Positions 56,002 through 64,000 are shown, counted from the stretch's first letter. The stretch: DNA of 64,000 bases from Candidatus Cryosericum hinesii (GCF_003570985.1 NZ_QXIW01000011.1:1-64000), one strand, 5' to 3'. Notes: generated by a model from the sequence alone, not told the origin. Program-made: numbers and translations.

Positions 56002-56005
56002 GGTT

Positions 56006-56662
56006 CTACCTCTCATTCAGATGGAAGATCGCGCTGACCCTTGGAAGGTCCGATACGTGCAGCGCCACCAGCAATTGATCATTATCGGCGAGAACGTCGG
56101 TTCCTTTAGGAAAAGTCGTGGTTCCATCACGCGTGAGCGAGATGACCTTGAAGTCGTCCAGAGCCTCGATTTCAGCTATCGTTGTTGCCGGGATCCCGGG
56201 GTGAAAGGGCACTTCGACCAGCTCAATACCACCACCGGGCAGGATGAAGTGACTTTCCTCGTTACGGATCATGAACTTGCTGTAGATAATGTTGGCAGCT
56301 GACGTTGTTGGACAAACCGTCTCGAGACCGAGAGCCCTGTAGGTCTCCCCCTTGACAGGATCGAACACACGGGCAATCACCATGGGAACCTTGAAAATGG
56401 TCTTGGCGACCTGCGCGGCCATGATGTTCATGTTGTCCCCGTCAGTCACTGCAGCGAAACCATCCGCATGCTCAATCCCTGCGGACTTGAGTACCTCGAT
56501 GTCGAATCCAACTCCGGTGACAGTAGCTCCATTGAACTCGTCGCTGAGCCGACTGAAGTTGCCTGGATTGCGGTCTACCACGGCCACGTCATGGCCTTCT
56601 TCCGAGAGCTTTGTGGCAAGCTGAGCGCCAAGGCGCCCACAACCAACGATAATAATATACAT
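56006..56662 (-). CDS. trkA: TrkA-like potassium channel regulator (first copy)
   Basis: A 218-residue RCK/KTN protein with IIIVGCGRLGAQLATKL at the start, VAVVDRNPGNF and a RCK_C lobe from about residue 140. Two unequal single-unit TrkA proteins in a row differ from the double-unit TrkA of E. coli (about 458 residues) and suggest a hetero-ring. The ATG at 56662 has AAGGAG 9 bases upstream; an earlier ATG lies on top of that site. Confidence 0.92.
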   Translation of the reverse strand: MYIIIVGCGRLGAQLATKLSEEGHDVAVVDRNPGNFSRLSDEFNGATVTGVGFDIEVLKSAGIEHADGFAAVTDGDNMNIMAAQVAKTIFKVPMVIARVFDPVKGETYRALGLETVCPTTSAANIIYSKFMIRNEESHFILPGGGIELVEVPFHPGIPATTIAEIEALDDFKVISLTRDGTTTFPKGTDVLADNDQLLVALHVSDLPRVSAIFHLNER

Positions 56663-56712
56663 GACAAACATCTCCTTGCGAATCCTTGAAACGGACTCAT
56701 CACAAAATGTTG

Positions 56713-56740
56713 ATTATAGGCATCTCTCAGCCGACGTCAA
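56713..56740 (-). promoter_or_regulatory. Putative promoter of the trk operon
   Basis: Reading leftward: TTGACG (56740-56735), 16-base spacer, perfect TATAAT (56718-56713), about 50 bases before the first trkA. Confidence 0.65.
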
Positions 56741-56811
56741 GGCACCCAAGCTCCATTCTTGGGGATTTCTTCGCATTACCAGAGGAAACCCATCCGCCGG
56801 CTCCTGCATTG

Positions 56812-56840
56812 TTGCAGGCTCAGTGCAACAGTGCTACCAT
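56812..56840 (+). promoter_or_regulatory. Putative promoter of the fused-permease ABC operon
   Basis: TTGCAG (56812-56817), 17-base spacer, TACCAT (56835-56840), 34 bases before the start codon. Confidence 0.45.
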
Positions 56841-56874
56841 GAGCCACGCACATTTGTCGTCATGAGGGGACATC

Positions 56875-58728
56875 ATGCAGGAACCGGTCGAAAACCAACT
56901 CATCGAGACGAGTCCGAGAGGAAGTCGTCCGCGCCCCAGGCGAGCGGCGTCCCCGATGGTGTGGGGTCAGTCAGGCGCCGTCATGGCACTCTACCACAGC
57001 GGAGCGTTGGCTGACATCGTGATTATTCTGGGGATCCTCGGTGTTTTCTACGGCATTACTCAGGTCGGTCGCGAGTGGGCGGGAGTTCTGAGACCCACGG
57101 TGGTGATCGACCTCTCGTTCCGTGCGTTGCCGCGGTACACACTCTTCTCGCTGGTCCGAGGATTGGCTGCCTACTGCATCTCCTTCCTCTTCACTATTGC
57201 ATATGGATACTGGGCGGCCAAGGACCGGCTGGCCGAGAGATTGCTCGTCCCCATTCTGGACATCCTGCAGAGCATCCCCGTCCTGGGGTTCATGCCAGGC
57301 GTCGTGCTGGCACTGGTATCCGTCTTCCCCAACAGCAACACTGGACTGGAACTTGCTGCAGTATTCATGATCTTCACGGGACAGGCATGGAATATGACCT
57401 TCAGTTTCTACAACTCTCTCAAGTCCGTACCAGAGTACCTCCAAGAGGCCGGGACCATCTACCACTTCAACTGGTGGCAACGTCTCACTCAGATCGAGAT
57501 GCCCTACAGCGCTGTCGGCCTCATCTGGAACAGTATGATGAGCATGGCTGGTGGATGGTTCTTTCTCATGGTCACCGAAGCATTCCAACTGGGCAACAGG
57601 GATTTCAGACTGCCCGGCATCGGGTCCTACATGTCGGTCGCCGTTGAAAAGGGCAACGTGCCTGCCATGATCGCAGCGGTTGTCGCCATGGTACTGATGA
57701 TCGTTGCCCTGGACCAGTTGGTGTGGCGACCAACCGTTGTCTGGGCACAGAAGTTTCGTATCGAAGACACGAGCCAGGAAGAGTCGATGGACTCATGGTT
57801 CCTGGACCTCCTCCATCACTCGCATATCCTCCGCTGGATCGGCGCTGCAAACTCCTCCGTCGGCCACGCGTTCGGCAGCCTGATTTCGCGGCTTGTCCGG
57901 CACGTCCCTCGCAACATACCTGACAGATCTCCAGTTGCCTCTGCACCCGCTAGGCATGGAGTGCAAAACCGTCCTTCGTTTTCCGTCGTCTTTGCTCGAG
58001 TCCTGTTCTTCCTGTTGGCAGCCGGACTGGCCTTCGCCCTTGCTCAGGTCGTCCGCCTCCTCATATCGGTTCGCATCGATGAATGGTTGCGCCTGCTGAG
58101 AAGTGATCTCCTGACTCTGGCACGCGTAACCACGGCCATTGCCCTGGGGACCCTGTGGGCCTTGCCCGTGGGCTTGCGCATTGGACTCTCGCCAAAACTA
58201 TCAAGGATCATGCAGCCGATCGTTCAAGTCGCGGCATCGTTCCCGGCACCGATGCTGTTCCCGGCCGTGATCCTCCTGCTGGCTCTACTCAGAGTCAATA
58301 TAGGCTTCGGCAGTGTCGTGCTCATGTTGCTCGGCACACAATGGTACATCCTGTTCAATGTTATTGCCGGTGCACAGGCCATTCCCTCCGACCTCAAAGA
58401 GGCGGCTGCCAGCTATCGTATCACGGGCAGGCAACGCTTCTGGACGCTGTACCTGCCAGCCATATTTCCCTACCTCGTGACAGGCTGGGTGACAGCGACA
58501 GGTGGAGCCTGGAACGCCAGCATCGTCGCCGAGATTGTGACGTTCCGTGGTCAGACTCTCAGGGCGCAGGGGATCGGATCTGTCATCAGTGAGGCCGCGT
58601 TCGGCGCCAAATTCGCCGAACTGGCCGCTGCAATCCTCATCATGTCGCTGACCGTCGTGCTCATCAACCGCTTCGTCTGGCGCAGATTGTACGCCGTCGC
58701 CAGCACTCAGTATAACCTCAGCAAGTAG
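56875..58728 (+). CDS. ABC transporter permease, two permease domains fused
   Basis: A 617-residue protein with two complete binding-protein-dependent permease modules (about residues 80-290 and 390-610), each with an EAA-type loop: VPEYLQEAGTIYHFNWWQRL in the first, PSDLKEAAASYRITGRQRFW in the second. The type is that of NitT/TauT/SsuC permeases (nitrate, sulfonate, bicarbonate). GAGGGGACATC precedes the ATG. The ATPase gene follows by 10 bases. There is no binding protein in the operon or anywhere near. Confidence 0.88.
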   Translation: MQEPVENQLIETSPRGSRPRPRRAASPMVWGQSGAVMALYHSGALADIVIILGILGVFYGITQVGREWAGVLRPTVVIDLSFRALPRYTLFSLVRGLAAYCISFLFTIAYGYWAAKDRLAERLLVPILDILQSIPVLGFMPGVVLALVSVFPNSNTGLELAAVFMIFTGQAWNMTFSFYNSLKSVPEYLQEAGTIYHFNWWQRLTQIEMPYSAVGLIWNSMMSMAGGWFFLMVTEAFQLGNRDFRLPGIGSYMSVAVEKGNVPAMIAAVVAMVLMIVALDQLVWRPTVVWAQKFRIEDTSQEESMDSWFLDLLHHSHILRWIGAANSSVGHAFGSLISRLVRHVPRNIPDRSPVASAPARHGVQNRPSFSVVFARVLFFLLAAGLAFALAQVVRLLISVRIDEWLRLLRSDLLTLARVTTAIALGTLWALPVGLRIGLSPKLSRIMQPIVQVAASFPAPMLFPAVILLLALLRVNIGFGSVVLMLLGTQWYILFNVIAGAQAIPSDLKEAAASYRITGRQRFWTLYLPAIFPYLVTGWVTATGGAWNASIVAEIVTFRGQTLRAQGIGSVISEAAFGAKFAELAAAILIMSLTVVLINRFVWRRLYAVASTQYNLSK

Positions 58729-58738
58729 AGGAGGCCCC

Positions 58739-60034
58739 ATGGAAGACTCTGTGCAACAGCCTGTCCTGCTCTCCAGTGAAAACGTCACTCAGCGTTTCCC
58801 GATGCCCAACGGAAACATGGTGACCGTTCTGGACAATATCAGCATGGATATCCGGAAGGCAGAAATCATCTGCCTCATCGGCCCTTCGGGCTGTGGCAAG
58901 TCGACATTTCTGCGCATCCTGGCGGGTCTCATGCGGCCCACGAGCGGCAAGGTGTTCGCCCGTGGCAAGGAAATGACAGGCCTGACCCCGGGTGTCGGCA
59001 TGGTTTTCCAGATGTTTGCCCTCTTCCCGTGGATGACCGTGAGCGAAAATATCCAGTCCGTCCTCGTCCCTCTGCAACTCCAACGTGAAGAAGTGCAACA
59101 CCGTGTCAGCACCGTGATCAAGATGGTCGGCCTCGAGGGCTTCGAAGAAGCGTATCCACGCGAGATCTCGGGCGGCATGAAGCAGCGCGTGGGCATCGCG
59201 CGCGGTCTTGCGGTACAGCCTGAGCTATTGTTCATGGACGAGCCGTTCAGCGCAGTGGACGCCTTGACCGCGGAGTCGCTCCGCACAGACTTGGTCGACA
59301 TCTGGGATGAAGCCGAAGGTCAACCGGCATCCATCGTCATGGTCAGCCACGATATCAAGGAAGTCGTCTATATGGCCGATCGCATCGTTGTCTTCTCGGC
59401 GAATCCAGGGCGCATCCGTACAATCGTCCAAAACAAGCTGGCACGACCTCGCGACTATCGGACTCCGGATTTCCTGGCGATGGTCGACTACCTCCACGAC
59501 ATCATTACGACGAACGAACTGCCCGACACGCCTCCTGCAGCTGTGACCACTCCCTCGCAACCCGTATTCGAACCACTTCCGCCCGTCTCGTCGAGTGACG
59601 TTGTCAGTTTCGTCGAATACCTCGGCTCGCATGGCGGTCAAGGTGACGTCTTCGTCCTCGCTCACGAATTCGGCAAGGAATTCAGTGATCTGATCAACAT
59701 TGTTAAAGCTGCTGAGATGCTGGATTTCATCGACACGCCGAAACGGCGCACCGTGCTGACGCCCCTCGGACACCGCTTCGCGGACATGGGCACTGAGGAC
59801 CAGAAAGTCGTCTGGAAACAGCAGATCCTGACGCTCAGTATCTTCAAGACCATTCACGCGGAGGTTCAGGCTTCCCGGAATGGCAGCATGCTCGACGACG
59901 AGGTCCAGGACCGCCTGGCAGAGCTGCTGCCCAACGAAAACCCAGAGTTTACCTTCGCGACCTTCATCAACTGGGCCCGTTTTGGCAATCTGCTGGCATT
60001 CGACGAGGATTCGGACGAAGTGTCGTTGCAGTAG
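58739..60034 (+). CDS. NitT/TauT-type ABC ATPase with C-terminal AAA-associated domain
   Basis: A 431-residue ATPase: Walker A IGPSGCGKSTFLRILAG, signature SGGMKQRVGIARG and Walker B LLFMDEPFSAVDALTAE in the first 250 residues. The last 160 residues (about 280-431: SSSDVVSFVEYLGSHGGQG, then TPLGHRFADMG) form the AAA-associated C-terminal domain of NrtD-like ATPases, probably regulatory, with a winged-helix-like pattern. It pairs with the fused permease. Confidence 0.88.
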   Translation: MEDSVQQPVLLSSENVTQRFPMPNGNMVTVLDNISMDIRKAEIICLIGPSGCGKSTFLRILAGLMRPTSGKVFARGKEMTGLTPGVGMVFQMFALFPWMTVSENIQSVLVPLQLQREEVQHRVSTVIKMVGLEGFEEAYPREISGGMKQRVGIARGLAVQPELLFMDEPFSAVDALTAESLRTDLVDIWDEAEGQPASIVMVSHDIKEVVYMADRIVVFSANPGRIRTIVQNKLARPRDYRTPDFLAMVDYLHDIITTNELPDTPPAAVTTPSQPVFEPLPPVSSSDVVSFVEYLGSHGGQGDVFVLAHEFGKEFSDLINIVKAAEMLDFIDTPKRRTVLTPLGHRFADMGTEDQKVVWKQQILTLSIFKTIHAEVQASRNGSMLDDEVQDRLAELLPNENPEFTFATFINWARFGNLLAFDEDSDEVSLQ

Positions 60035-60058
60035 AGCCACTATCACGCCATAGCTAAC

Positions 60059-60088
60059 ATGGCCGTGAGGCTCTTGCCTTCCGGCCAT
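60059..60088 (+). terminator. Hairpin terminator after the ABC ATPase
   Basis: A 7-bp outer stem (ATGGCCG / CGGCCAT) around a 16-base loop, followed by TTTGTG. Confidence 0.5.
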
Positions 60089-60124
60089 TTGTGAAGACGT
60101 CTTACTGATTGTCGACCGTGCCGC

Positions 60125-60148
60125 CCTATCATGAGATAGGAGGTACAC
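60125..60148 (+). promoter_or_regulatory. Hairpin touching the ribosome-binding site of the PII-like gene
   Basis: CCTATC-ATGA-GATAGG (60125-60140) forms a 6-bp stem whose right arm shares bases with the AGGAGG ribosome-binding site (60138-60143), 5 bases before the ATG. It could dampen or tune translation. Confidence 0.4.
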
Positions 60149-60535
60149 ATGAATCTACTGGTCGTCGTACTGAATCATGAGGAACATCTTCGGACGCTCC
60201 TGGAGAAGCTCCCCGAGATCGACGTACGTGGAGCAACTGTGATCAGCAGCACTGGTATGGGACAGTTGCTGGCCGCCGCCGACGTCCCCATCTTCTCAAC
60301 GCTCAGCAAACTGCTGTCGGGCGCCAGCAACCGGGTGGAAAACTACACTGTCTTTTCAGTAATCCGGACAGAGGAGACTCTTGAAAACGCTATCGCTCTT
60401 GTCCACGAGATCGCTGGCGACCTCAAGGATGTCGGCAGTGGTATCCTGTTTGTCGTTCCTGTTGCCAGAGTTGAAGGACTCGCTGCGCCTCTATCTGCCG
60501 GGAGCGTGAAATCCACGGGAGAGCAGCATTCATGA
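60149..60535 (+). CDS. PII-like protein paired with a cation antiporter
   Basis: A 128-residue ferredoxin-fold protein. The order NLLVVVLNHEEHLRTLLEKL, DVRGATVISSTGMGQLL and the end GSGILFVVPVARVEGL matches PII-superfamily proteins that lack the classical T-loop uridylylation site (no YRGAEY). Such PII-like proteins sense nucleotides or small anions and act on a neighbour transporter. The stop overlaps the antiporter start (ATGA), as SbtB and SbtA do in cyanobacteria; control of the antiporter is inferred. Confidence 0.75.
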   Translation: MNLLVVVLNHEEHLRTLLEKLPEIDVRGATVISSTGMGQLLAAADVPIFSTLSKLLSGASNRVENYTVFSVIRTEETLENAIALVHEIAGDLKDVGSGILFVVPVARVEGLAAPLSAGSVKSTGEQHS

Positions 60536-61758
60536 ACGTCATTCTCTCCCTTGCGGTCTTCGTCGGTCTGGGAGTGGTCCTGGCTTGTGTGCTGAAACGG
60601 TTCGGATCTCCCGAGGTGCTGAGCTACATCCTTGCTGGACTTGTTATCTCGGTCTGTCTGGCCCGATTTCTGCCAAAGGGGTTCATCAGCGCCGGTGACA
60701 CGGTTGGGACAGTCGCCTTGGGTTTCATCGCGTTCGAGATCGGCGATACGTTCCGGCTCAAGAACGTGCGTGAAGTGGGCTCCAAGGGCCTCTGGCTATC
60801 GGTAGTCCAGGCTGTCTTCACCTATGCCGTCGTCTTGTTGGGGTTTCTTGCTACGGAAGCGCTGCACATCACCCATCTGCCCGATCCCATGCCCGTAGCT
60901 CTCTTCCTTGCTTCCACGGCAGCCGCAACGGCTCCTGCCGCAACCTTCATGGTCGTCCAGGAGTACCGCGCCAAGGGACCTCTGACCAATTACCTGCTGA
61001 TGGCTGTCACCTTCGACGATGCAGTCGGGATCATCCTCTTTGACATCAGTGTGGTCATCATGCGCATTATTCTCCGTGGCGGACCCCTGCACGTATCAGA
61101 GATGATCCTTGGTCCTCTTCGTGAAATCGGACTTTCATTGCTCATCGGAGCCGTGACCGGTGCGATCATGGTTGTGATGTCAAGATGGTTTCGCTCGAAG
61201 TCCGAGCGTCTGCTCCTCGCGATCATGATTGTCCTGGCAACCGTCGGCTTCAGTCAAGTCTTGAGCGTTTCATCCCTGCTGGCATGCATGGTAACGGGAA
61301 CGCTCTTTGCCAACATGGCGGTCGACCCAACAAGCACCTTCGCCAGCGTCGACACCTGGACAGTCCCACTGCTTCTCATGTTCTTTGTGTTTTCGGGAGT
61401 CGACATCAATCTGGCACTGCTCCCGAAGTTTGCCGTTGTCGCCTTGTGTTATGTCATCCTGCGCAGTTTCGGAAAGATCTTCGGCTCCTGGGCAGGCGCC
61501 CGGATGGTCAAGGCTCCCACCACTGTCGCGAAATACCTGGGGTGGGCGATGCTACCTCAGGCCGGTGTTGCAATAGGATTCGCAGTGATAGCCCGTTCCA
61601 TCTTCCCTGAGCTGTCCTATCTGTCCACAATTGTCCTCGCAATCGTAATCGTTTTCGAAATCGTCGGCCCATTGGCCGCGAAACGCGCGCTCTTTGGCTC
61701 CAGGGAAGTCGCTCCAGAGTTCCTGAAGCCATCGGAAAAAGCGACAACTCCCTCGTGA
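60532..61758 (+). CDS. CPA2-family cation:proton antiporter
   Basis: A 408-residue integral membrane protein with about 12-13 helices, of the NapA/KefB (CPA2) type. The helix pair around FMVVQEYRAKGPLTNYL and VTFDDAVGIILFD carries the DD-type ion site, and PQAGVAIGFAVIARSIFP near residue 340 is the second conserved unwound helix. No KTN or TrkA domain follows, so regulation may come from the PII-like protein. Na+ or K+ selectivity is open. Confidence 0.88.
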   Translation: MNVILSLAVFVGLGVVLACVLKRFGSPEVLSYILAGLVISVCLARFLPKGFISAGDTVGTVALGFIAFEIGDTFRLKNVREVGSKGLWLSVVQAVFTYAVVLLGFLATEALHITHLPDPMPVALFLASTAAATAPAATFMVVQEYRAKGPLTNYLLMAVTFDDAVGIILFDISVVIMRIILRGGPLHVSEMILGPLREIGLSLLIGAVTGAIMVVMSRWFRSKSERLLLAIMIVLATVGFSQVLSVSSLLACMVTGTLFANMAVDPTSTFASVDTWTVPLLLMFFVFSGVDINLALLPKFAVVALCYVILRSFGKIFGSWAGARMVKAPTTVAKYLGWAMLPQAGVAIGFAVIARSIFPELSYLSTIVLAIVIVFEIVGPLAAKRALFGSREVAPEFLKPSEKATTPS

Positions 61759-61800
61759 TCTAGCGTCTGTAGTCACCAAACGAAACTGCTCAGATGGGTT

Positions 61801-61828
61801 AGCGCCGGCTGTTCACGTATCCGGCGCT
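61801..61828 (+). terminator. Intrinsic terminator after the antiporter
   Basis: An 8-bp stem (AGCGCCGG / CCGGCGCT) with a 12-base loop, followed by TCTGTCGTTCTTT. Confidence 0.65.
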
Positions 61829-61916
61829 TCTGTCGTTCTTTCCTGACCAGCCGTCGCAGCACCCTGGAATCATCCAGCTCGCTGGTACGGTGCCAGCGAT
61901 CCACCTCCATGCCGGG

Positions 61917-61943
61917 TTGACAGACGGTGCGCACTCGTATAAT
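61917..61943 (+). promoter_or_regulatory. Putative promoter of the membrane pyrophosphatase gene
   Basis: TTGACA (61917-61922), 15-base spacer, TATAAT (61938-61943). Both boxes are perfect consensus, the best in the window, suggesting strong expression. The leader is about 80 bases. Confidence 0.7.
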
Positions 61944-62030
61944 GACAAGGTATTGGTGTGCTGGTCGGGGTCTCCAATGTTGCTTGTCGAATAAGGGCTC
62001 TCCCCAGAAGCCAGCCGTCGGAGGCACGAA

Positions 62031-64000
62031 ATGAAGTTACTCATCATTCCTGTCGTGGCTGGTCTTACCTGCATTGGAGCCGCACTCTATCTGTTCCTCA
62101 GGCTAAGAGCAGCCAAGATCTCCTCACCGAAAATGAGCGAAATCGGCAGCTACATTGCTATTGGAGTCCGAGCGTACCTTTCTCGCCAACTCCGGGCGAT
62201 TCTGCTCGTCACTCCTGTCGTAGCAATCATTCTGGGCTTCACGCTGAACATTTGGATCGCAGTGACATTCGTGCTTGGCGTCTTCACCTCGCTGATCACG
62301 GCGTACATGGGCATGAGCGCGTCCACCCGTGCTAACGTCAAGACCGCCGACGACGCGACCCGGTCGGTGAACACGGCGTTCCACACGGCTGTCTTCGGTG
62401 GATCCATCATGGGTTTCTCGATCACGGGATTCAGTCTTGTCGTACTGTCGGTACTCTATCTGCTGTTCAAAGATCCAAACCCACTCGTCGGCTTTGGATT
62501 TGGCGCCAGTCTCGCGGCCCTCTTTGCCCAGATCGGTGGAGGTATCTATACCAAGGCAGCCGACATCGGAGCCGATCTCGTCGGCAAGGTCGAGGCGAAT
62601 ATTCCTGAGGACGACCCACGCAACCCGGCTGTTGTTGCTGATCTCGTCGGTGACAACGTAGGCGATTGTGCCGGCAGAGGCGCAGATTTGTTCCAGACGT
62701 TCTCCGACGATATCGTGACCGGAATGGTCGTTGCCCTCACGCTGGTCCCCAAGTACGGAGGCGCCGTGCTCTTCTTCCCCATGCTCCTCCAGTCGGCCGG
62801 CCTTGCTGCTTCGATGCTTGGCGTCCTCTCCATACGGTTCTTCGACCGAAGCAAGCCTGAGACCGCCTTCTACTGGGGCATGGCTGTGACCACCGTCTTT
62901 GCGGTGCTCGGCTCCTTCCTGGTCAGCCATTTCCTGGTTCACGACATGGCGCTCTTCATCGGCACCTGTCTGGGAGTTGCAACCACCCTTGTGTCTTCGA
63001 TCATCACCCGGTACTACGCGGGCTCCTCAGGAAAACCGGTCCACGACATTGCCGAAGCATCCAAGCGCGGCGTGGCGCTCAACGTCATCACAGGGCTATC
63101 GGCTGGCCTGCAGAGTCCACTGGGATCCATCGTGATGATTGTCATTGCTGTCGCTGCGGCATACTTCATCTCGGGCGGTTCGCTTCTGGCAATCGTCGCT
63201 GTCAACATCGGTACCGACTTGCTCATCGGCTACATCATGACAGCCGATGCCTTCGGTCCGATCATCGACAATGCCTCAGGTATCGCAGAGATGTCAGGGG
63301 CGCACGAGCAGATCGTGCACTCACTGTCACAGCTCGATTCAGTCGGCAACACCATGAAGGCGACGACCAAGGCCTATGCCATGTCATCTGGCACAGTGAC
63401 TTCATTTGTCCTGTTCTCGACGTACTTCTCCATTGTCGGTCTCAAGACGATGAACGTGATGGAGCCCTACTCCATTGCATTTATCCTCCTCGGCATCTGC
63501 CTTCCGTACCTCATCAGCTCACTGACCATCGGCTCGGCAGCCAAGACGGCGATGCTCATGGTCGACGAAGTCCGCCGCCAGTTCAGGACCATACCCGGCA
63601 TCCTGAAGGGCGAGGCTATGCCAGACTATGCGACCTGCATCGACATCTCGACACGCAACGCTCTCAAAGAGATGATCCTTCCAGGTGTCATCAGCATCGC
63701 GGTGCCGATTTTCGTGGGACTGGTGTTCGGTCACTGGGCGCTCGGTGCACTCCTCATCGGAGCAGTACTTAGTTCAGCTTTGCTGGGGCCATTCTTCAAC
63801 AACACGGGCACCGCCTTCGACAACGCAAAAAAGCTCATCGAAGACAGTGGACGCAAGGGGTCCTTCGAACATCAGGCGGCCGTTGCTGCAGACACGGTCG
63901 GCGATCCGCTCAAAGACGTGGCAGGACCTGCTCTGCTCATCTTCATGAAGCTGATCGGCATGGCAGCCCTGCTCATCGCAGGCATCAAACCGTTGTTCTA
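62031..64000 (+). CDS. hppA: Membrane-bound proton-pumping pyrophosphatase (cut by window end)
   Basis: Couples PPi hydrolysis to H+ export. ATG at 62031 (GGAGG 6 bases upstream) opens a frame of 656 whole codons that reaches the window edge. Hallmarks are GGGIYTKAADIGADLVGKVE, the acidic run IPEDDPRNPAVVADLVGDNV, and the C-terminal AAVAADTVGDPLKDVAGPAL. The region equivalent to the K+-switch reads GNTMKATTK, with Lys and Thr where K+-dependent enzymes have Ala; this predicts a K+-independent, H+-type enzyme. The last two visible bases, TA, could begin a stop. Only a few residues, if any, are missing. Confidence 0.95.
   Translation, partial: MKLLIIPVVAGLTCIGAALYLFLRLRAAKISSPKMSEIGSYIAIGVRAYLSRQLRAILLVTPVVAIILGFTLNIWIAVTFVLGVFTSLITAYMGMSASTRANVKTADDATRSVNTAFHTAVFGGSIMGFSITGFSLVVLSVLYLLFKDPNPLVGFGFGASLAALFAQIGGGIYTKAADIGADLVGKVEANIPEDDPRNPAVVADLVGDNVGDCAGRGADLFQTFSDDIVTGMVVALTLVPKYGGAVLFFPMLLQSAGLAASMLGVLSIRFFDRSKPETAFYWGMAVTTVFAVLGSFLVSHFLVHDMALFIGTCLGVATTLVSSIITRYYAGSSGKPVHDIAEASKRGVALNVITGLSAGLQSPLGSIVMIVIAVAAAYFISGGSLLAIVAVNIGTDLLIGYIMTADAFGPIIDNASGIAEMSGAHEQIVHSLSQLDSVGNTMKATTKAYAMSSGTVTSFVLFSTYFSIVGLKTMNVMEPYSIAFILLGICLPYLISSLTIGSAAKTAMLMVDEVRRQFRTIPGILKGEAMPDYATCIDISTRNALKEMILPGVISIAVPIFVGLVFGHWALGALLIGAVLSSALLGPFFNNTGTAFDNAKKLIEDSGRKGSFEHQAAVAADTVGDPLKDVAGPALLIFMKLIGMAALLIAGIKPLF

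Noticed and set aside
56661-57014. 117-codon plus frame before the fused permease
   Set aside because: Runs across the divergent promoter region and the start of the permease gene in a different frame, with no family match.
61773-62027. 84-codon minus frame before hppA
   Set aside because: It is the complement of the antiporter terminator and the hppA promoter region; no ribosome-binding site or family.

Overview
The window looks like a chromosomal segment of a strictly anaerobic, fermentative bacterium with moderately high GC content. It encodes a multi-subunit [FeFe] hydrogenase, a four-subunit 2-oxoacid:ferredoxin oxidoreductase, a biotin-dependent sodium-pump decarboxylase, a ferredoxin-type disulfide reductase, a flavodoxin/diiron fusion protein and a membrane pyrophosphatase. 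There are no respiratory oxidases and no rRNA, tRNA, CRISPR array, prophage or insertion sequence. Bacterial sigma-70-like promoters (TTGnnn, spacer 15-17, TAnnnT) and Shine-Dalgarno sites of the AGGAGG type precede most genes. The lineage cannot be fixed from the sequence alone; the gene set would fit a deep-branching anaerobe such as Caldisericota, but that is only a guess.

Layout. 1-5.4 kb: hydrogenase operon (hydC, thioredoxin-like ferredoxin, hydB, hydA) plus a TM1266-type regulator, led by a broken gene made of formate-transporter and mobA remnants. 5.6-9.4 kb: housekeeping operon coaD, coiled-coil gene, yceD, asnS, holA. 9.4-13.6 kb: polar amino-acid ABC transporter, a small membrane protein with a gamma-carbonic anhydrase, and a second, orphan binding protein that shares a converted segment with the first. 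13.7-16.3 kb: ABC-2 exporter. 16.7-20.4 kb: probable Fe-S/redox operon iscS, iscU-DUF59 fusion, ltaE, glutaredoxin, ferredoxin:disulfide reductase. 20.5-24.6 kb: flavodoxin-ferritin fusion and porCDAB. 24.8-29.4 kb: methylmalonyl-CoA-type sodium-pump decarboxylase genes, ending with a histidine-free TroA-like lipoprotein. 29.5-32.0 kb: preTA-like flavin dehydrogenase pair. 32.2-38.0 kb: oppABCDF peptide importer. 38.1-42.4 kb: SPFH/NfeD pair, pcrA and a Yip1-like membrane protein. 42.6-46.2 kb: small membrane protein and guaBA. 46.2-53.1 kb: sugar kinase, CBS-type pyrophosphatase, acetyltransferase, phosphatase, amidohydrolase. 53.2-64.0 kb: ion and energy block with Trk potassium uptake (two TrkA subunits, TrkH, a microprotein and an OB-fold protein), a binding-protein-less ABC transporter, a PII-like protein coupled to a CPA2 antiporter, and a proton-type membrane pyrophosphatase cut by the window edge.

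How the genes work together. Pyruvate or another 2-oxoacid is oxidised by PorABCD to reduced ferredoxin; the hydrogenase can re-oxidise ferredoxin and NADH together and release H2; ferredoxin also feeds the disulfide reductase. Peptides and amino acids enter through the Opp and polar amino-acid transporters. Membrane energy comes at least partly from decarboxylation (Na+) and pyrophosphate hydrolysis (H+), and potassium and cation antiport systems sit next to the pyrophosphatase. Transcription is almost entirely leftward from 1 to 42 kb and mixed after that.
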